Positions 56,115 to 63,887 of a stretch of DNA of 64,000 nucleotides are shown here, in pieces. This DNA comes from Advenella faeciporci (GTDB lineage: Bacteria; Pseudomonadota; Gammaproteobacteria; Burkholderiales; Burkholderiaceae_B). The stretch is from assembly GCF_014652395.1 (NCBI RefSeq), contig NZ_BMYS01000015.1, positions 23,039 through 87,038 of the forward strand. The letters are read 5' to 3'. Under the pieces are notes generated by a model that was given only the letters and a program-made list of their open reading frames with translations, was not told where the DNA came from and did not search any database. A program made the position numbers and the translations under genes. Position 1 is the stretch's first letter; every line of letters starts with the position of its first letter.

Positions 56115-56188
56115 AAATTGCGGGTAATTCGTGTATACGTACAATGATACATGGATTATTGCTTAAGTTTGCAATGACCAGATAAAAA

Positions 56189-56809
56189 TTATTTCGCCCT
56201 GGGCCAGGCAATAAAATGCAATTTTTCCGGGATCAGCCTGCTGTCAATTTGTTGCAAGGGGGCACTGTATTCAGGATGTTGTTCGTAACTAACATCCAGT
56301 TGTTGGCCTTGGTCAAGTTCAAGCAGATGTTTTTCTGACAGGCTACCCAGGCTGGCGCCATTATCATTTGAATGATGGATGGAAAAGTGTTCAATTACCT
56401 GGGCGGTATCCCGTCCACAAATAATGCCGGCACCAAGATTGGTTTGTGCATATAGAAAGCCCTGTTCATCGAGGTACCACGCTTGAATGGCTTGTACCGT
56501 TTGGCGGGTATGCGTGTCAAGGGTGTGACCATCTTCGGCAAGATGCAACACATGGGGCGCATGCGCAAGACTGACATAAACACGTTGCGGTCCATTCTGG
56601 AAAAACCATTCGCCGTTATCGGTGGCTGCATAATTGCGGTTGATAAAATCGTTGATTTGGGGGCTGCCAATGGATTCGCCGGGTTTGCCTGGTTGATAAG
56701 AACCGGCAGGGTGAAGTTTCCATTTTCCGTTCAGGTCTAGTGATAACCAGCCATATACGGCAGGAACATCCGGCCACTTTTTGATGGCGTCCAACACGTT
56801 TTTGTCCAT
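56189..56809 (-). CDS. Conserved protein of unknown function (tentatively DUF2944-type)
   Basis: This is a cytoplasmic 206-residue protein without signal peptide or membrane segments. It reads like a compact WD- or beta-rich domain: PAVYGWLSLDLNGKWKLHPAG near the start, GEWFFQNGPQRVYVSLAHAPHVLHLAEDGHTLDTHT and LDEQGFLYAQTNLGAGIICGRDTAQV in the middle. I recall a betaproteobacterial DUF2944 family of this style but cannot confirm the match. It precedes a stem-loop and the entericidin-like gene. Confidence 0.55.
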   Translation of the reverse strand: MDKNVLDAIKKWPDVPAVYGWLSLDLNGKWKLHPAGSYQPGKPGESIGSPQINDFINRNYAATDNGEWFFQNGPQRVYVSLAHAPHVLHLAEDGHTLDTHTRQTVQAIQAWYLDEQGFLYAQTNLGAGIICGRDTAQVIEHFSIHHSNDNGASLGSLSEKHLLELDQGQQLDVSYEQHPEYSAPLQQIDSRLIPEKLHFIAWPRAK

Positions 56810-56913
56810 AGTTGTTCCTTCGCATTTTGTTTTTGCAGGTATACGGTGCGTATATTGTAGCTTTGTTGCGTGGATTGCGTCATGTGTACTGAAGCCGGGG
56901 AGGAAGTGATCAA

Positions 56914-56953
56914 TGAAAAGGACTGGATCCCGGCTTAACAGGATTCAGTCCTT
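56914..56953 (-). terminator. Terminator for the entericidin-like gene
   Basis: AAGGACTGGATCC (56918-56930) and GGATTCAGTCCTT (56941-56953) form a 13-bp stem with one G-U type mismatch across a 10-base loop. On the minus strand it is followed by TTTTC, downstream of the gene at 57052-57180. Confidence 0.75.
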
Positions 56954-57051
56954 GAAAGGTGGTGTTCAAAAATGAATGCCTTTAGGCGCACAGGGGCACA
57001 TCAACCACAGGTTAACAGGTGTTATTTAACCGCCTGGCGCTTCTATTTTGA

Positions 57052-57180
57052 TTATTGTGCCGCTTTCTCGATTGCCTGGCCACCAGCGGAAATATCCTCA
57101 CCAACTCCTTGTACGGTATGGCAACCGGTAAGGGCAAATAAAGCAATAAGAGTTGTGATTAAATAATTTTTGAGTTTCAT
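57052..57180 (-). CDS. Entericidin A/B family lipoprotein, 42 residues
   Basis: This is a tiny secreted lipoprotein: MKLKNYLITTLIALFALTGC with the lipobox LTGC at residues 17-20, then HTVQGVGEDISAGGQAIEKAAQ. The C-terminal HTVQGVGEDISAGGQAIE motif is the entericidin family signature. An AAGGA ribosome site lies just upstream, and a terminator follows. Entericidins in E. coli form a stress-linked toxin/antidote pair, but in many genomes a single copy of unknown role occurs. It is missed by simple ORF length cut-offs. Confidence 0.8.
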   Translation of the reverse strand: MKLKNYLITTLIALFALTGCHTVQGVGEDISAGGQAIEKAAQ

Positions 57181-57357
57181 GGTGAAATCCTTGTTAAATA
57201 TTATTTATATGAATAAGGATAGCCTATTTGTTTGAAAAAAAACATTTATCGGGTCAGTGATTGATGTAATAGGACGATATAAATTCACTATTTGTGGTAT
57301 TTACGTTGACTGAAATCCCAATTTTGTTAACGGCCAGAGCGGTATGGTCAAGCAAAA

Positions 57358-58290
57358 TCAGAGCCGGTTTCGGTTTTTCAGCTTTTCCAGCGCGGGCAGG
57401 CATATTTCAACGGCACGACGTCCTTCTTCAATGGCTTCGGCGGCACGGTGAAAGTCCAATAAACCCAAATGGGCCAGTTGTGGGGCAATAATGATATGTG
57501 GGGGTTCTCCGGCCATCCGGCTGCGGGTGATTTGCGCCTGCATGATATTCAGGCTCGACGCAATGACATCCAGTAAAGAGGGGGGTTTCTGCAGCGTGTG
57601 GGTTATGTCGGGAAGGGGGCCTGGCTTACCAAAATTTTGCTGGATCTTGCGCAGCCATTCCGAGGCATTGCTGCCAAAAGAAAAGACGGATTCAGGCGGG
57701 TTGTAAAAATGCCTTCCTATCAGGTCCGAGTTCAGATCAACGGCAATCAGGAAATCGGCGCCCATGGCGCGGGCCAAAGAAACCGGCACCGGATTAACCA
57801 GGCCACCATCCACCAAAATATCCTGATTGTTAATGACGGGAGTGAATAAGCCGGGCAGGGCAAGAGAGGCCCGGACAGCATCAACGGTGGATCCTTCACG
57901 CATCCAGATTTCGTTGCCGGTAGTCAGGGACGTGGCGACCGAACCAAAGGGAATATTGAGCTCTTCTATGTTTCTGTCCGTGAAGTGGTGTTTGAAAAAA
58001 TTCATGATTTTTTCCCCTTTCAGCACCCCGCCATTCAAATGGATATCCATGAAAGAAAGTACATTGCTGATATTCAGGCTCAAGACCCATTTCCTGAAAA
58101 CCTCTATTTCACCCGCGGCATAGGCGGCGCCAACCAGGGCGCCAATAGAGGTGCCGCAAATGATGTCCGGCTTGATACCCGCTTCTTCCAGTGCCTGGAT
58201 GACCCCGATATGAGACCATCCGCGCGCGGATCCGCTTCCCAGGATGAGGCCGATTTTATGTTTTCTGTGAAGGGGGTGGGATGACGGCAT
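57358..58290 (-). CDS. rssA: Patatin-like phospholipase family protein (RssA type)
   Basis: This is a cytoplasmic serine hydrolase-fold protein of 310 residues. The oxyanion motif GSGSARGWSHIGVIQALEEAG, the nucleophile GTSIGALVGAAYAAGE and the catalytic Asp in LVDGGLVNPVP form the patatin dyad. The central and C-terminal helices (RSRMAGEPPHIIIAPQLAHLG) resemble RssA of Gammaproteobacteria. Substrate is unknown. It is divergent from the MFS gene. Confidence 0.88.
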   Translation of the reverse strand: MPSSHPLHRKHKIGLILGSGSARGWSHIGVIQALEEAGIKPDIICGTSIGALVGAAYAAGEIEVFRKWVLSLNISNVLSFMDIHLNGGVLKGEKIMNFFKHHFTDRNIEELNIPFGSVATSLTTGNEIWMREGSTVDAVRASLALPGLFTPVINNQDILVDGGLVNPVPVSLARAMGADFLIAVDLNSDLIGRHFYNPPESVFSFGSNASEWLRKIQQNFGKPGPLPDITHTLQKPPSLLDVIASSLNIMQAQITRSRMAGEPPHIIIAPQLAHLGLLDFHRAAEAIEEGRRAVEICLPALEKLKNRNRL

Positions 58291-58503
58291 GTGCTTAATG
58301 ATGGCAGTTTGGTGTAAAGATAGAATATTATCATTGAGTTATTATGTTTTATTTATATATATTTATGAAATTTAGTAATATGTGGTTTTGTGTTTTGATA
58401 TGTATGCAAGATCTGCCGGGTGCCCAAGTACCTGTAACGCAATCCGCAGGGGTTTTTTCAGGTCATATCGTTACCGTCATATTTAACAGAACTGGAGTCC
58501 ATT

Positions 58504-59739
58504 TTGTCGCATACCGATACTGTTTCAGTGGAAGATAATATATCTACCCTGTCCCTGAGCCAGCAACGTGGGAACATCGCCCGTCTTACAGTGGCCCAGG
58601 CTTTGGCGGGTGCCAATTCTGTTGTTGTTTATGCAACGGGTGCAATTGTCGGCAATGTCTTGGCTCCCGATAAATCATTGTCAACCTTGCCGATTAGTAT
58701 TTTTGTGGTGGGTATGGCGGCATGTATCCTGCCCATGGGGAGCATTGCCCGGCGTTATGGTCGCCGGATGGCCTTCATGGCCGGTACAGGGTGCGGTGTG
58801 CTGGTGGGCTTGCTGTCAGCGCTGGCAGTCGTACTGGGTTCGTTTTGGCTGTTTTGTCTGGCGACTTTTTTTGGTGGTGCGTATGCTGCAGTGGTGCTGT
58901 CTTTTCGCTTTGCGGCAGCCGATGGGGTTGAGCCAACAATGCGGGCCCGGTCCCTTTCTTTTGTCATGGGAGGGGGTGTGGCGGCCGGTGTTATTGGGCC
59001 GCAGCTGGTTACGTATACCATGGATTTTTGGCAGCCCTATACGTTCGCAATTACTTATATAGTGCAGGCGGCCGTGGCGGCCTTGTCGGCAGTGGTATTG
59101 TTTGGGGTTCATTTGCCCCGTCCGTCAGCCAAAAAAGCAGCAGCTGGCAGGCCGCTTTCCTTCATTGTACGTCAGCCCCGTTTTATTACGGCCATGATTT
59201 GCGCTGCGGTTTCTTACATGCTGATGAATTTCATCATGACATCGGCACCCCTGGCGATGCAAATGTGTGGTCATCCCCTGGAAACGGCTAATCTGGGCAT
59301 GCAGTGGCATGTTATTGCCATGTATTTGCCCAGCTTTTTTACGGGGCGCTTAATAAGCCGTTTTGGTGCAGGGCGTGTAGTAACATTTGGTTTGCTTATG
59401 ATTGGGGGGTCGGCAATCATTGGTTTGGCGGGTATCGATGTCATGCATTTCTGGCTGACCCTGATTTTACTGGGGGTTGGCTGGAACTTCGGTTTTGTGG
59501 GGGCCTCTGCCATGGTGCTGGAATCTCACCGGCCAGAAGAGGCAACGCGCGTGCAATCTTTCAATGATTTTATCGTTTTTGGCACTATGGCGATTGGTTC
59601 ATTTGCCTCGGGAAATTTACTGGCTACTTATGGTTGGGATATGGTGCTTTGGGTTTCATTTGCACCATTGATTCTAGCCGTGATTGTGTTGGCATTAACG
59701 GCAGTTTTACGGCCACCCCCTTCGGTTGACCGTATTTGA
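58504..59739 (+). CDS. MFS transporter
   Basis: This is a 12-helix major facilitator of 411 residues, TTG start at 58504 with a GGAG ribosome site upstream. Motif A appears as GSIARRYGRRMAFMAG, and a second-half counterpart as GRLISRFGAGRVVTFG. Helices 1-6 and 7-12 are separated by a Lys-rich loop (RPSAKKAAAGRPLSF). No substrate signature was recognised. It is convergent with the cardiolipin synthase gene, the stops lying four bases apart. Confidence 0.88.
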   Translation: MSHTDTVSVEDNISTLSLSQQRGNIARLTVAQALAGANSVVVYATGAIVGNVLAPDKSLSTLPISIFVVGMAACILPMGSIARRYGRRMAFMAGTGCGVLVGLLSALAVVLGSFWLFCLATFFGGAYAAVVLSFRFAAADGVEPTMRARSLSFVMGGGVAAGVIGPQLVTYTMDFWQPYTFAITYIVQAAVAALSAVVLFGVHLPRPSAKKAAAGRPLSFIVRQPRFITAMICAAVSYMLMNFIMTSAPLAMQMCGHPLETANLGMQWHVIAMYLPSFFTGRLISRFGAGRVVTFGLLMIGGSAIIGLAGIDVMHFWLTLILLGVGWNFGFVGASAMVLESHRPEEATRVQSFNDFIVFGTMAIGSFASGNLLATYGWDMVLWVSFAPLILAVIVLALTAVLRPPPSVDRI

Positions 59740-59743
59740 TGGG

Positions 59744-61150
59744 TTATAGAAGGGGGCTGAGTATGGCCATGGTGTTGTTGCGAAGCTGGTGGGGTAAGCT
59801 CCAGGATGTTACGTCGGCCTGGGTAACCGGTTTGGATTGTGCAATATATTCATCTTGTCTGCAACGGATGGCCTGAGTCAGGTTCTTGTCGTGGAACAGA
59901 ATATTGTTCTCGTAGTTCAGCTCAAAACTGCGCCGGTCCATGTTGGCCGAGCCAATCAAGGTGACTTCACCGTCTACCGTTAGTGTTTTTGCGTGTAGCA
60001 GGCCACCGGTGTATTCGTGAATGCTAACGCCTGCCTCCAGTAATTCTGAATAATGGCTTCGGCTGGCGGCACCCACAAACCAGCTGTCATTGCGGGCGGG
60101 AAGGATAATACTTGTTGCTACTCCTCTGCGGGCGCTGCCGCAAAGCGCAGCTTGCATGAAATCATCGGGAACGTAATAAGGTGTCGTAATGACCAGTTCC
60201 TTGCGGGCGCTGAACATCAATGTCGCGAATAGCTCGGGGGTGGCGGAATAATGATTCTCGGGACCTGTTCCAATGACCTGGGCAGCAAAGCCCGTTTCTG
60301 CAGGCGTCATGGGGTGTTGCGCCAGTTCACGGCAATCCTCACTGGTGCATGCCAGCCAATCAGTCAGGAAAAGTGCCTGGTTTTGCCGGGCAATCGGTCC
60401 TTCAAACCTAATGACTGCATCAATCCAGGGGGCGTATTTCGCTTTGATTGCAAACTCAGGATCGGCGCAGTTCTGGCTTCCACAATAAGTTATCCGGTTG
60501 TCAATCACAACAATTTTTCGGTGATTGCGAACGTCAACGCGTCCTTTCAATATGCGAACCATAACGTTTCCAATAGGCTGTGCGCGAGCCAGTTGCACGC
60601 CTGCACGGTGCATTGCCGTCCAGTGTTCACTGCGAATAAAATTGCGTGAACCCAGATCATCAACAATCACGCGGCAGGTAACGCCACGCCGGGCGGCCCT
60701 AATCAGGGCATCAACGACCTTGCGCCCATTGTTATCGGCTAGCCAGATGTAGAAAAGAAGATGTACATGTTCCTGGGCGGCATCAATATCCAAGACCATT
60801 GTATCAATCGTGGTATTGGAGTCATCCAGCAAATGGCCTGTATTGCCACCAACCGGTTTGAAGCCACTGATTGACTGGCCGATTGAAAACCCGGGTAAAT
60901 TGAGGGCGGGTAGATGGGGGATTGGGGCAAGGTTGGTAATGGGAGGCAAGGCGTTTTCATGAGCCCGTTTACGGGCCTGCCCTTTGTTTGGGCGAACTTC
61001 CCCCAACATTAAATAGGTTAATGCGCCAACGTAGGGCAGGGCCATGATGAAAAGGATCCAGGCGACGCGTGAGGCCGGGTCGCGATGTGGTCTGAGCAAG
61101 ACGCGGACCGATAATCCTGTGATGATAAGAAGGTGGACAATCAGCCACAT
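59744..61150 (-). CDS. cls: Cardiolipin synthase
   Basis: Cardiolipin synthase condenses phosphatidylglycerol in the inner membrane. The 468 residues start with two hydrophobic segments (MWLIVHLLIITGLSVRVLLRPHRDPASRVAWILFIMALPYVGALTYLMLG). They carry two HKD phospholipase-D motifs: VRNHRKIVVIDNRITYCGSQN and GLLHAKTLTVDGEVTLIGSANMDRRSFELNYE, both complete with His, Lys and Asp. Length and layout match ClsA-type enzymes. Confidence 0.95.
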   Translation of the reverse strand: MWLIVHLLIITGLSVRVLLRPHRDPASRVAWILFIMALPYVGALTYLMLGEVRPNKGQARKRAHENALPPITNLAPIPHLPALNLPGFSIGQSISGFKPVGGNTGHLLDDSNTTIDTMVLDIDAAQEHVHLLFYIWLADNNGRKVVDALIRAARRGVTCRVIVDDLGSRNFIRSEHWTAMHRAGVQLARAQPIGNVMVRILKGRVDVRNHRKIVVIDNRITYCGSQNCADPEFAIKAKYAPWIDAVIRFEGPIARQNQALFLTDWLACTSEDCRELAQHPMTPAETGFAAQVIGTGPENHYSATPELFATLMFSARKELVITTPYYVPDDFMQAALCGSARRGVATSIILPARNDSWFVGAASRSHYSELLEAGVSIHEYTGGLLHAKTLTVDGEVTLIGSANMDRRSFELNYENNILFHDKNLTQAIRCRQDEYIAQSKPVTQADVTSWSLPHQLRNNTMAILSPLL

Positions 61151-61257
61151 GAGACTACCTCATTATTAATATGAGTGGATTAATCGCCAGACCATTGTCC
61201 GGAAGCATCAATTTTAAGCTACTGATGAAGGTTAATGTTAACGGTTATGGCAAAACA

Positions 61258-61285
61258 AAAAGCCCAGACCGAAGTCTGGGCTTTT
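61258..61285 (-). terminator. Strong UUCG-loop terminator after the tRNA-Cys/Gly transcript
   Basis: A 12-bp perfect stem, AAAAGCCCAGAC / GTCTGGGCTTTT, closed on the minus strand by a TTCG loop, followed by T-rich sequence. It lies just downstream of tRNA-Gly copy 1. Confidence 0.9.
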
Positions 61286-61293
61286 ATGGAATC

Positions 61294-61369
61294 TGGAGCG
61301 GGAAACGAGTCTCGAACTCGCGACCTCAACCTTGGCAAGGTTGCGCTCTACCAACTGAGCTATTCCCGC
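61294..61369 (-). tRNA. tRNA-Gly (anticodon GCC), copy 1
   Basis: A complete 76-nt cloverleaf with encoded CCA on the minus strand: acceptor GCGGGAA, anticodon loop TTGCCAA with GCC opposite 61334-61336, T-loop GAGTTCGAGACTC. It is identical over 76 bases to the copy at 62531. Confidence 0.97.
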
Positions 61370-61389
61370 GTATTTAAAAAGCCTTTCAC

Positions 61390-61463
61390 TGGAGGCGCAG
61401 AGCGGAGTCGAACCGCTCTGGACGGATTTGCAATCCGCTGCATAACCGCTTTGCTACTGCGCC
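61390..61463 (-). tRNA. tRNA-Cys (anticodon GCA)
   Basis: A complete 74-nt cloverleaf with encoded CCA; acceptor GGCGCAG, anticodon GCA opposite 61429-61431. It is 20 bases upstream of tRNA-Gly copy 1 in transcription order, so the two are probably one transcript. Confidence 0.97.
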
Positions 61464-61901
61464 CTTTAGTACATGCAACTGATTGGATCGGATAATGCAA
61501 TCGCTGTGGTTCAGTGCTTAAGACTTAATAAGAAAATGAGTATAGCATCATTAAAACAAAATGGAAATTTTTATAATGAAATAAGCAACAAAATTGTCTC
61601 TTGAATGCATTTTTTGATTTTTTTGTTGTAATAAAGCCTCTTTTTTTGAGGGTTTCCATGTTTTGCATGCGAGCCGGGTGGAAATGGTCATGGGGATTAT
61701 GGGGGGGGCGTCCTTGGTGCTGTAGTTGTGCTTTGGTTTGATGTAACGCATTGTTTTATAGGTTTTTTTTTACTACACTGAGAGTATAATTTATACGCTA
61801 GGATGTAATGGGAAGAGATAAGGTGTTGGGTCAGCTTGCAGGTAAATAAAAAAACTCACGCCTTTGGGTAATGTTAATTTTCTACAATCCAGGAGACAAG
61901 T
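61464..61901 (+). other. 438-base gene-free gap before the phasin-like gene
   Basis: No coding frame in this stretch has family character. It is AT-rich with G-runs near 61690. A TATAAT at 61795-61800 is the only recognisable promoter-like element for the downstream gene; its -35 falls in a T-run and is weak. The tRNA-Cys promoter must lie on the minus strand in the left part, where a TATACT (near 61540) is the best -10 candidate. Confidence 0.4.
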
Positions 61902-62378
61902 ATGGTATCCAATCACAAAGCAGCAACCCAGTCTGGTGGTCAGTTGTCGCAGAATTTGTTAAGTGCAAATATGGAATTGTCGCAGCAGATGGGAAAGCTG
62001 TTCCAGGAAAACAATCAGCGCTGGGGTGAGTTCATTGCCAAGGCTTTTGGCGAGGGTCAGGGGAATATGGAAAAGCTGCTTAAAGTAAACAATGGGCAGC
62101 TCCAGGGACAAACCCTTAACGATTTGATGGATGGTTTGTCGCAATGTGCCAATTGCAATCGTGTTTTGGCACAGCAGGCGCTTGAAAACCAGAAGTTGTT
62201 CATGTCCGGAATGACTGAAATACTGCAACAGTGGCAGCAGCGGTCCAGCGCGCTGGCAGGAGATGCAAATACCATACCCTGGAATAATATGTTTGCCGAT
62301 ATGGTCAAACAGATGAGTGCCGGTTTTTTGCCCTTTAATACAAATTGGCACGAAAAAGAAGAAAGGAAGGTTAAATAA
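61902..62378 (+). CDS. Phasin-like granule-associated protein (weak family match)
   Basis: This is a 158-residue helical protein, ATG 61902 with an AGGAGAC ribosome site. It reads as amphipathic helices rich in Gln, Asn and Leu: NMELSQQMGKLFQENNQRWGEFIAKAFGEGQGNMEKLLKVNNGQLQGQTLNDLMDGL, then LAQQALENQKLFMSGMTEILQQWQQR. It has two Cys in SQCANCNRVL. The pattern resembles phasins or PHA-granule-associated proteins (phasin_2-like), and the genome has PHA genes, but the match is not secure. It lies between two identical tRNA-Gly copies on the opposite strand. Confidence 0.55.
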   Translation: MVSNHKAATQSGGQLSQNLLSANMELSQQMGKLFQENNQRWGEFIAKAFGEGQGNMEKLLKVNNGQLQGQTLNDLMDGLSQCANCNRVLAQQALENQKLFMSGMTEILQQWQQRSSALAGDANTIPWNNMFADMVKQMSAGFLPFNTNWHEKEERKVK

Positions 62379-62473
62379 ATGAGATGCCTGACGGGTGGTG
62401 ACTTATTATTTGGAGTCAGTCCGGTATAGTGCGATGGGGTATTAAAGCATTTGTGTGGTATAAAAAGGACAAA

Positions 62474-62521
62474 AAAAGGACCGAAAGGTCCTTTTGTGCA
62501 TTTGCAGGTAACACCTGCAAA
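62474..62521 (-). terminator. Two stem-loops downstream of tRNA-Gly copy 2
   Basis: The outer hairpin AAAAGGACC / GGTCCTTTT (62474-62495, GAAA loop) has T-runs on both strands. A second perfect stem TTTGCAGGT / ACCTGCAAA (62501-62521, 3-base loop) lies between it and the tRNA. The outer hairpin may also terminate the phasin-like transcript on the other strand. Confidence 0.75.
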
Positions 62522-62530
62522 CTAGAATTC

Positions 62531-62606
62531 TGGAGCGGGAAACGAGTCTCGAACTCGCGACCTCAACCTTGGCAAGGTTGCGCTCTACCAACTGAGCTAT
62601 TCCCGC
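62531..62606 (-). tRNA. tRNA-Gly (anticodon GCC), copy 2
   Basis: Identical over 76 bases to the tRNA-Gly at 61294, same strand, CCA encoded. It has its own promoter at 62651-62679 and terminator hairpins at 62474-62521, so it is an independent unit. Confidence 0.97.
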
Positions 62607-62650
62607 ATTTTTCACAATTTCAGTGTTGTGCTGAATGAGTGAAGTTTTAA

Positions 62651-62679
62651 ATTATAAGCAATCTTTTTTCGTTTTACAA
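62651..62679 (-). promoter_or_regulatory. Promoter of tRNA-Gly copy 2
   Basis: On the minus strand TTGTAA (62679-62674) and TATAAT (62656-62651) are spaced 17 bases, 44 bases before the tRNA 5' end. Confidence 0.8.
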
Positions 62680-62754
62680 GCTTTTTTATTTGCCTGTTTT
62701 TTTGAAATAAGCAAGAAGTGCTTAAGAAAGACGAAATAATAGCATTTATTTCTT

Positions 62755-62760
62755 TATAAT
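62755..62760 (+). promoter_or_regulatory. Possible -10 element for murB
   Basis: TATAAT at 62755-62760 lies 32 bases before the murB ATG in an AT-rich gap; no good -35 was found 17 bases upstream. Confidence 0.4.
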
Positions 62761-62792
62761 GTCAAAAAAACGTTATTTGAATAGTTGAAAAT

Positions 62793-63812
62793 ATGGATTT
62801 TATACAACAGAAAGACCTAAGCTGTTTTAATACACTAGGCCTTAAATCATTGGCGAATAATTACATAAGCCTTTGTAATATAAAAGATTTAAGCGGCATT
62901 TCAGACTTGTTGAAGCCAGGCGTTCCCTACTTCATTCTTGGGGGCGGAAGTAATGTTGTATTAAGTGAACAAATTGATCAGATTGTTGTTCATAACCAAC
63001 TTAAAGGGATCCATCTTGTGCAGGAAACCGACGGTGCCTGGTTTGTAGAGGCCGCTGCCGGTGAAAACTGGCATGATTTTGTGGTTAATTGCATACGGCA
63101 AGGTTGGTATGGCCTGGAAAACCTGGCCTTAATACCCGGTACGGTGGGTGCGGCACCCGTGCAGAATATTGGTGCCTATGGTGTGGAAGTTAAAGACCGG
63201 CTCGAAAGCGTGGTGGCTTATGATCCGCTGACGCAAACAGAACAGGTCTTTAATAATGAACAATGCCGTTTTGCCTACCGTGACAGTATCTTCAAGCACG
63301 AAGAGGGTAAAGGCCTCATTATTACGGCAGTGCGGTTTCGTTTGCCCAAGCAATGGGTGCCGGTGCTGTCTTATTCCGATCTTCAGCAATATGAAGGGGC
63401 AAGGCCCCAACTGACGCCACAAGCCATTCTTGAGGCTGTCTGTGATATACGTCGTCGCAAGTTGCCCGATCCAAAGGTAACGGGCAATGCGGGCAGTTTT
63501 TTTAAAAACCCAATTGTTCCTGCGCAGCAGTATTGGCAGTTAAAGGCGCAATTCCAGGACTTGGTTGCCTATGAACAGCCTGATAGCCGTTATAAGCTGG
63601 CCGCGGGCTGGATGATTGATCAATGTGGCTGGAAAGGGCGGCAATTGGGTAATGCCGGTGTGCATGCAAGGCAGGCCCTGGTGATTGTGAATACCGGCAA
63701 AGCCTGCGCAGCGGATATTATCGCCATTGCAAGGGCAATTGCCGATGATGTCATGAAGAAATTTGGTGTTTTGCTAGAACCCGAACCTGTCTTTGTAGCG
63801 GCCAGACATTAA
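62793..63812 (+). CDS. murB: UDP-N-acetylenolpyruvoylglucosamine reductase MurB
   Basis: MurB is a FAD/NADPH enzyme reducing enolpyruvyl-UDP-GlcNAc to UDP-MurNAc. The 339 residues show the type I pattern: ILGGGSNVVLSE, the FAD segment LIPGTVGAAPVQNIGAYGVEVKDRL, YRDSIFK, the catalytic Ser in GNAGSFFKNP, AGWMIDQCGWKG and a C-terminal acidic Glu in LEPEPVFV. Standard length. A stem-loop lacking a T-run (63819-63843) follows the stop, then IS sequence. Confidence 0.96.
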   Translation: MDFIQQKDLSCFNTLGLKSLANNYISLCNIKDLSGISDLLKPGVPYFILGGGSNVVLSEQIDQIVVHNQLKGIHLVQETDGAWFVEAAAGENWHDFVVNCIRQGWYGLENLALIPGTVGAAPVQNIGAYGVEVKDRLESVVAYDPLTQTEQVFNNEQCRFAYRDSIFKHEEGKGLIITAVRFRLPKQWVPVLSYSDLQQYEGARPQLTPQAILEAVCDIRRRKLPDPKVTGNAGSFFKNPIVPAQQYWQLKAQFQDLVAYEQPDSRYKLAAGWMIDQCGWKGRQLGNAGVHARQALVIVNTGKACAADIIAIARAIADDVMKKFGVLLEPEPVFVAARH

Positions 63813-63870
63813 GCTGCACCCCGAATGCCAGTGGCAGGCGGGGACGTGTAAAGCTTGTTCTTCTCGTCTT

Positions 63871-63887
63871 CTCGTTCCCACGCTCTG
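63871..63887 (+). repeat. Half of a palindromic repeat at the IS junction
   Basis: CTCGTTCCCACGCTCTG resembles the left arm and loop of a short palindrome (CTCGTTCCCACGCTC...GCGTGGGAACGAG) that I remember as a common intergenic repeat in proteobacterial genomes. The right arm is missing because IS sequence starts here. The family identification is from memory and cannot be checked. Confidence 0.4.

Noticed and set aside
58344..58538. 64-codon frame upstream of and overlapping the MFS start
   Set aside because: No ribosome site, overlaps the MFS gene in another frame and shows no family character.
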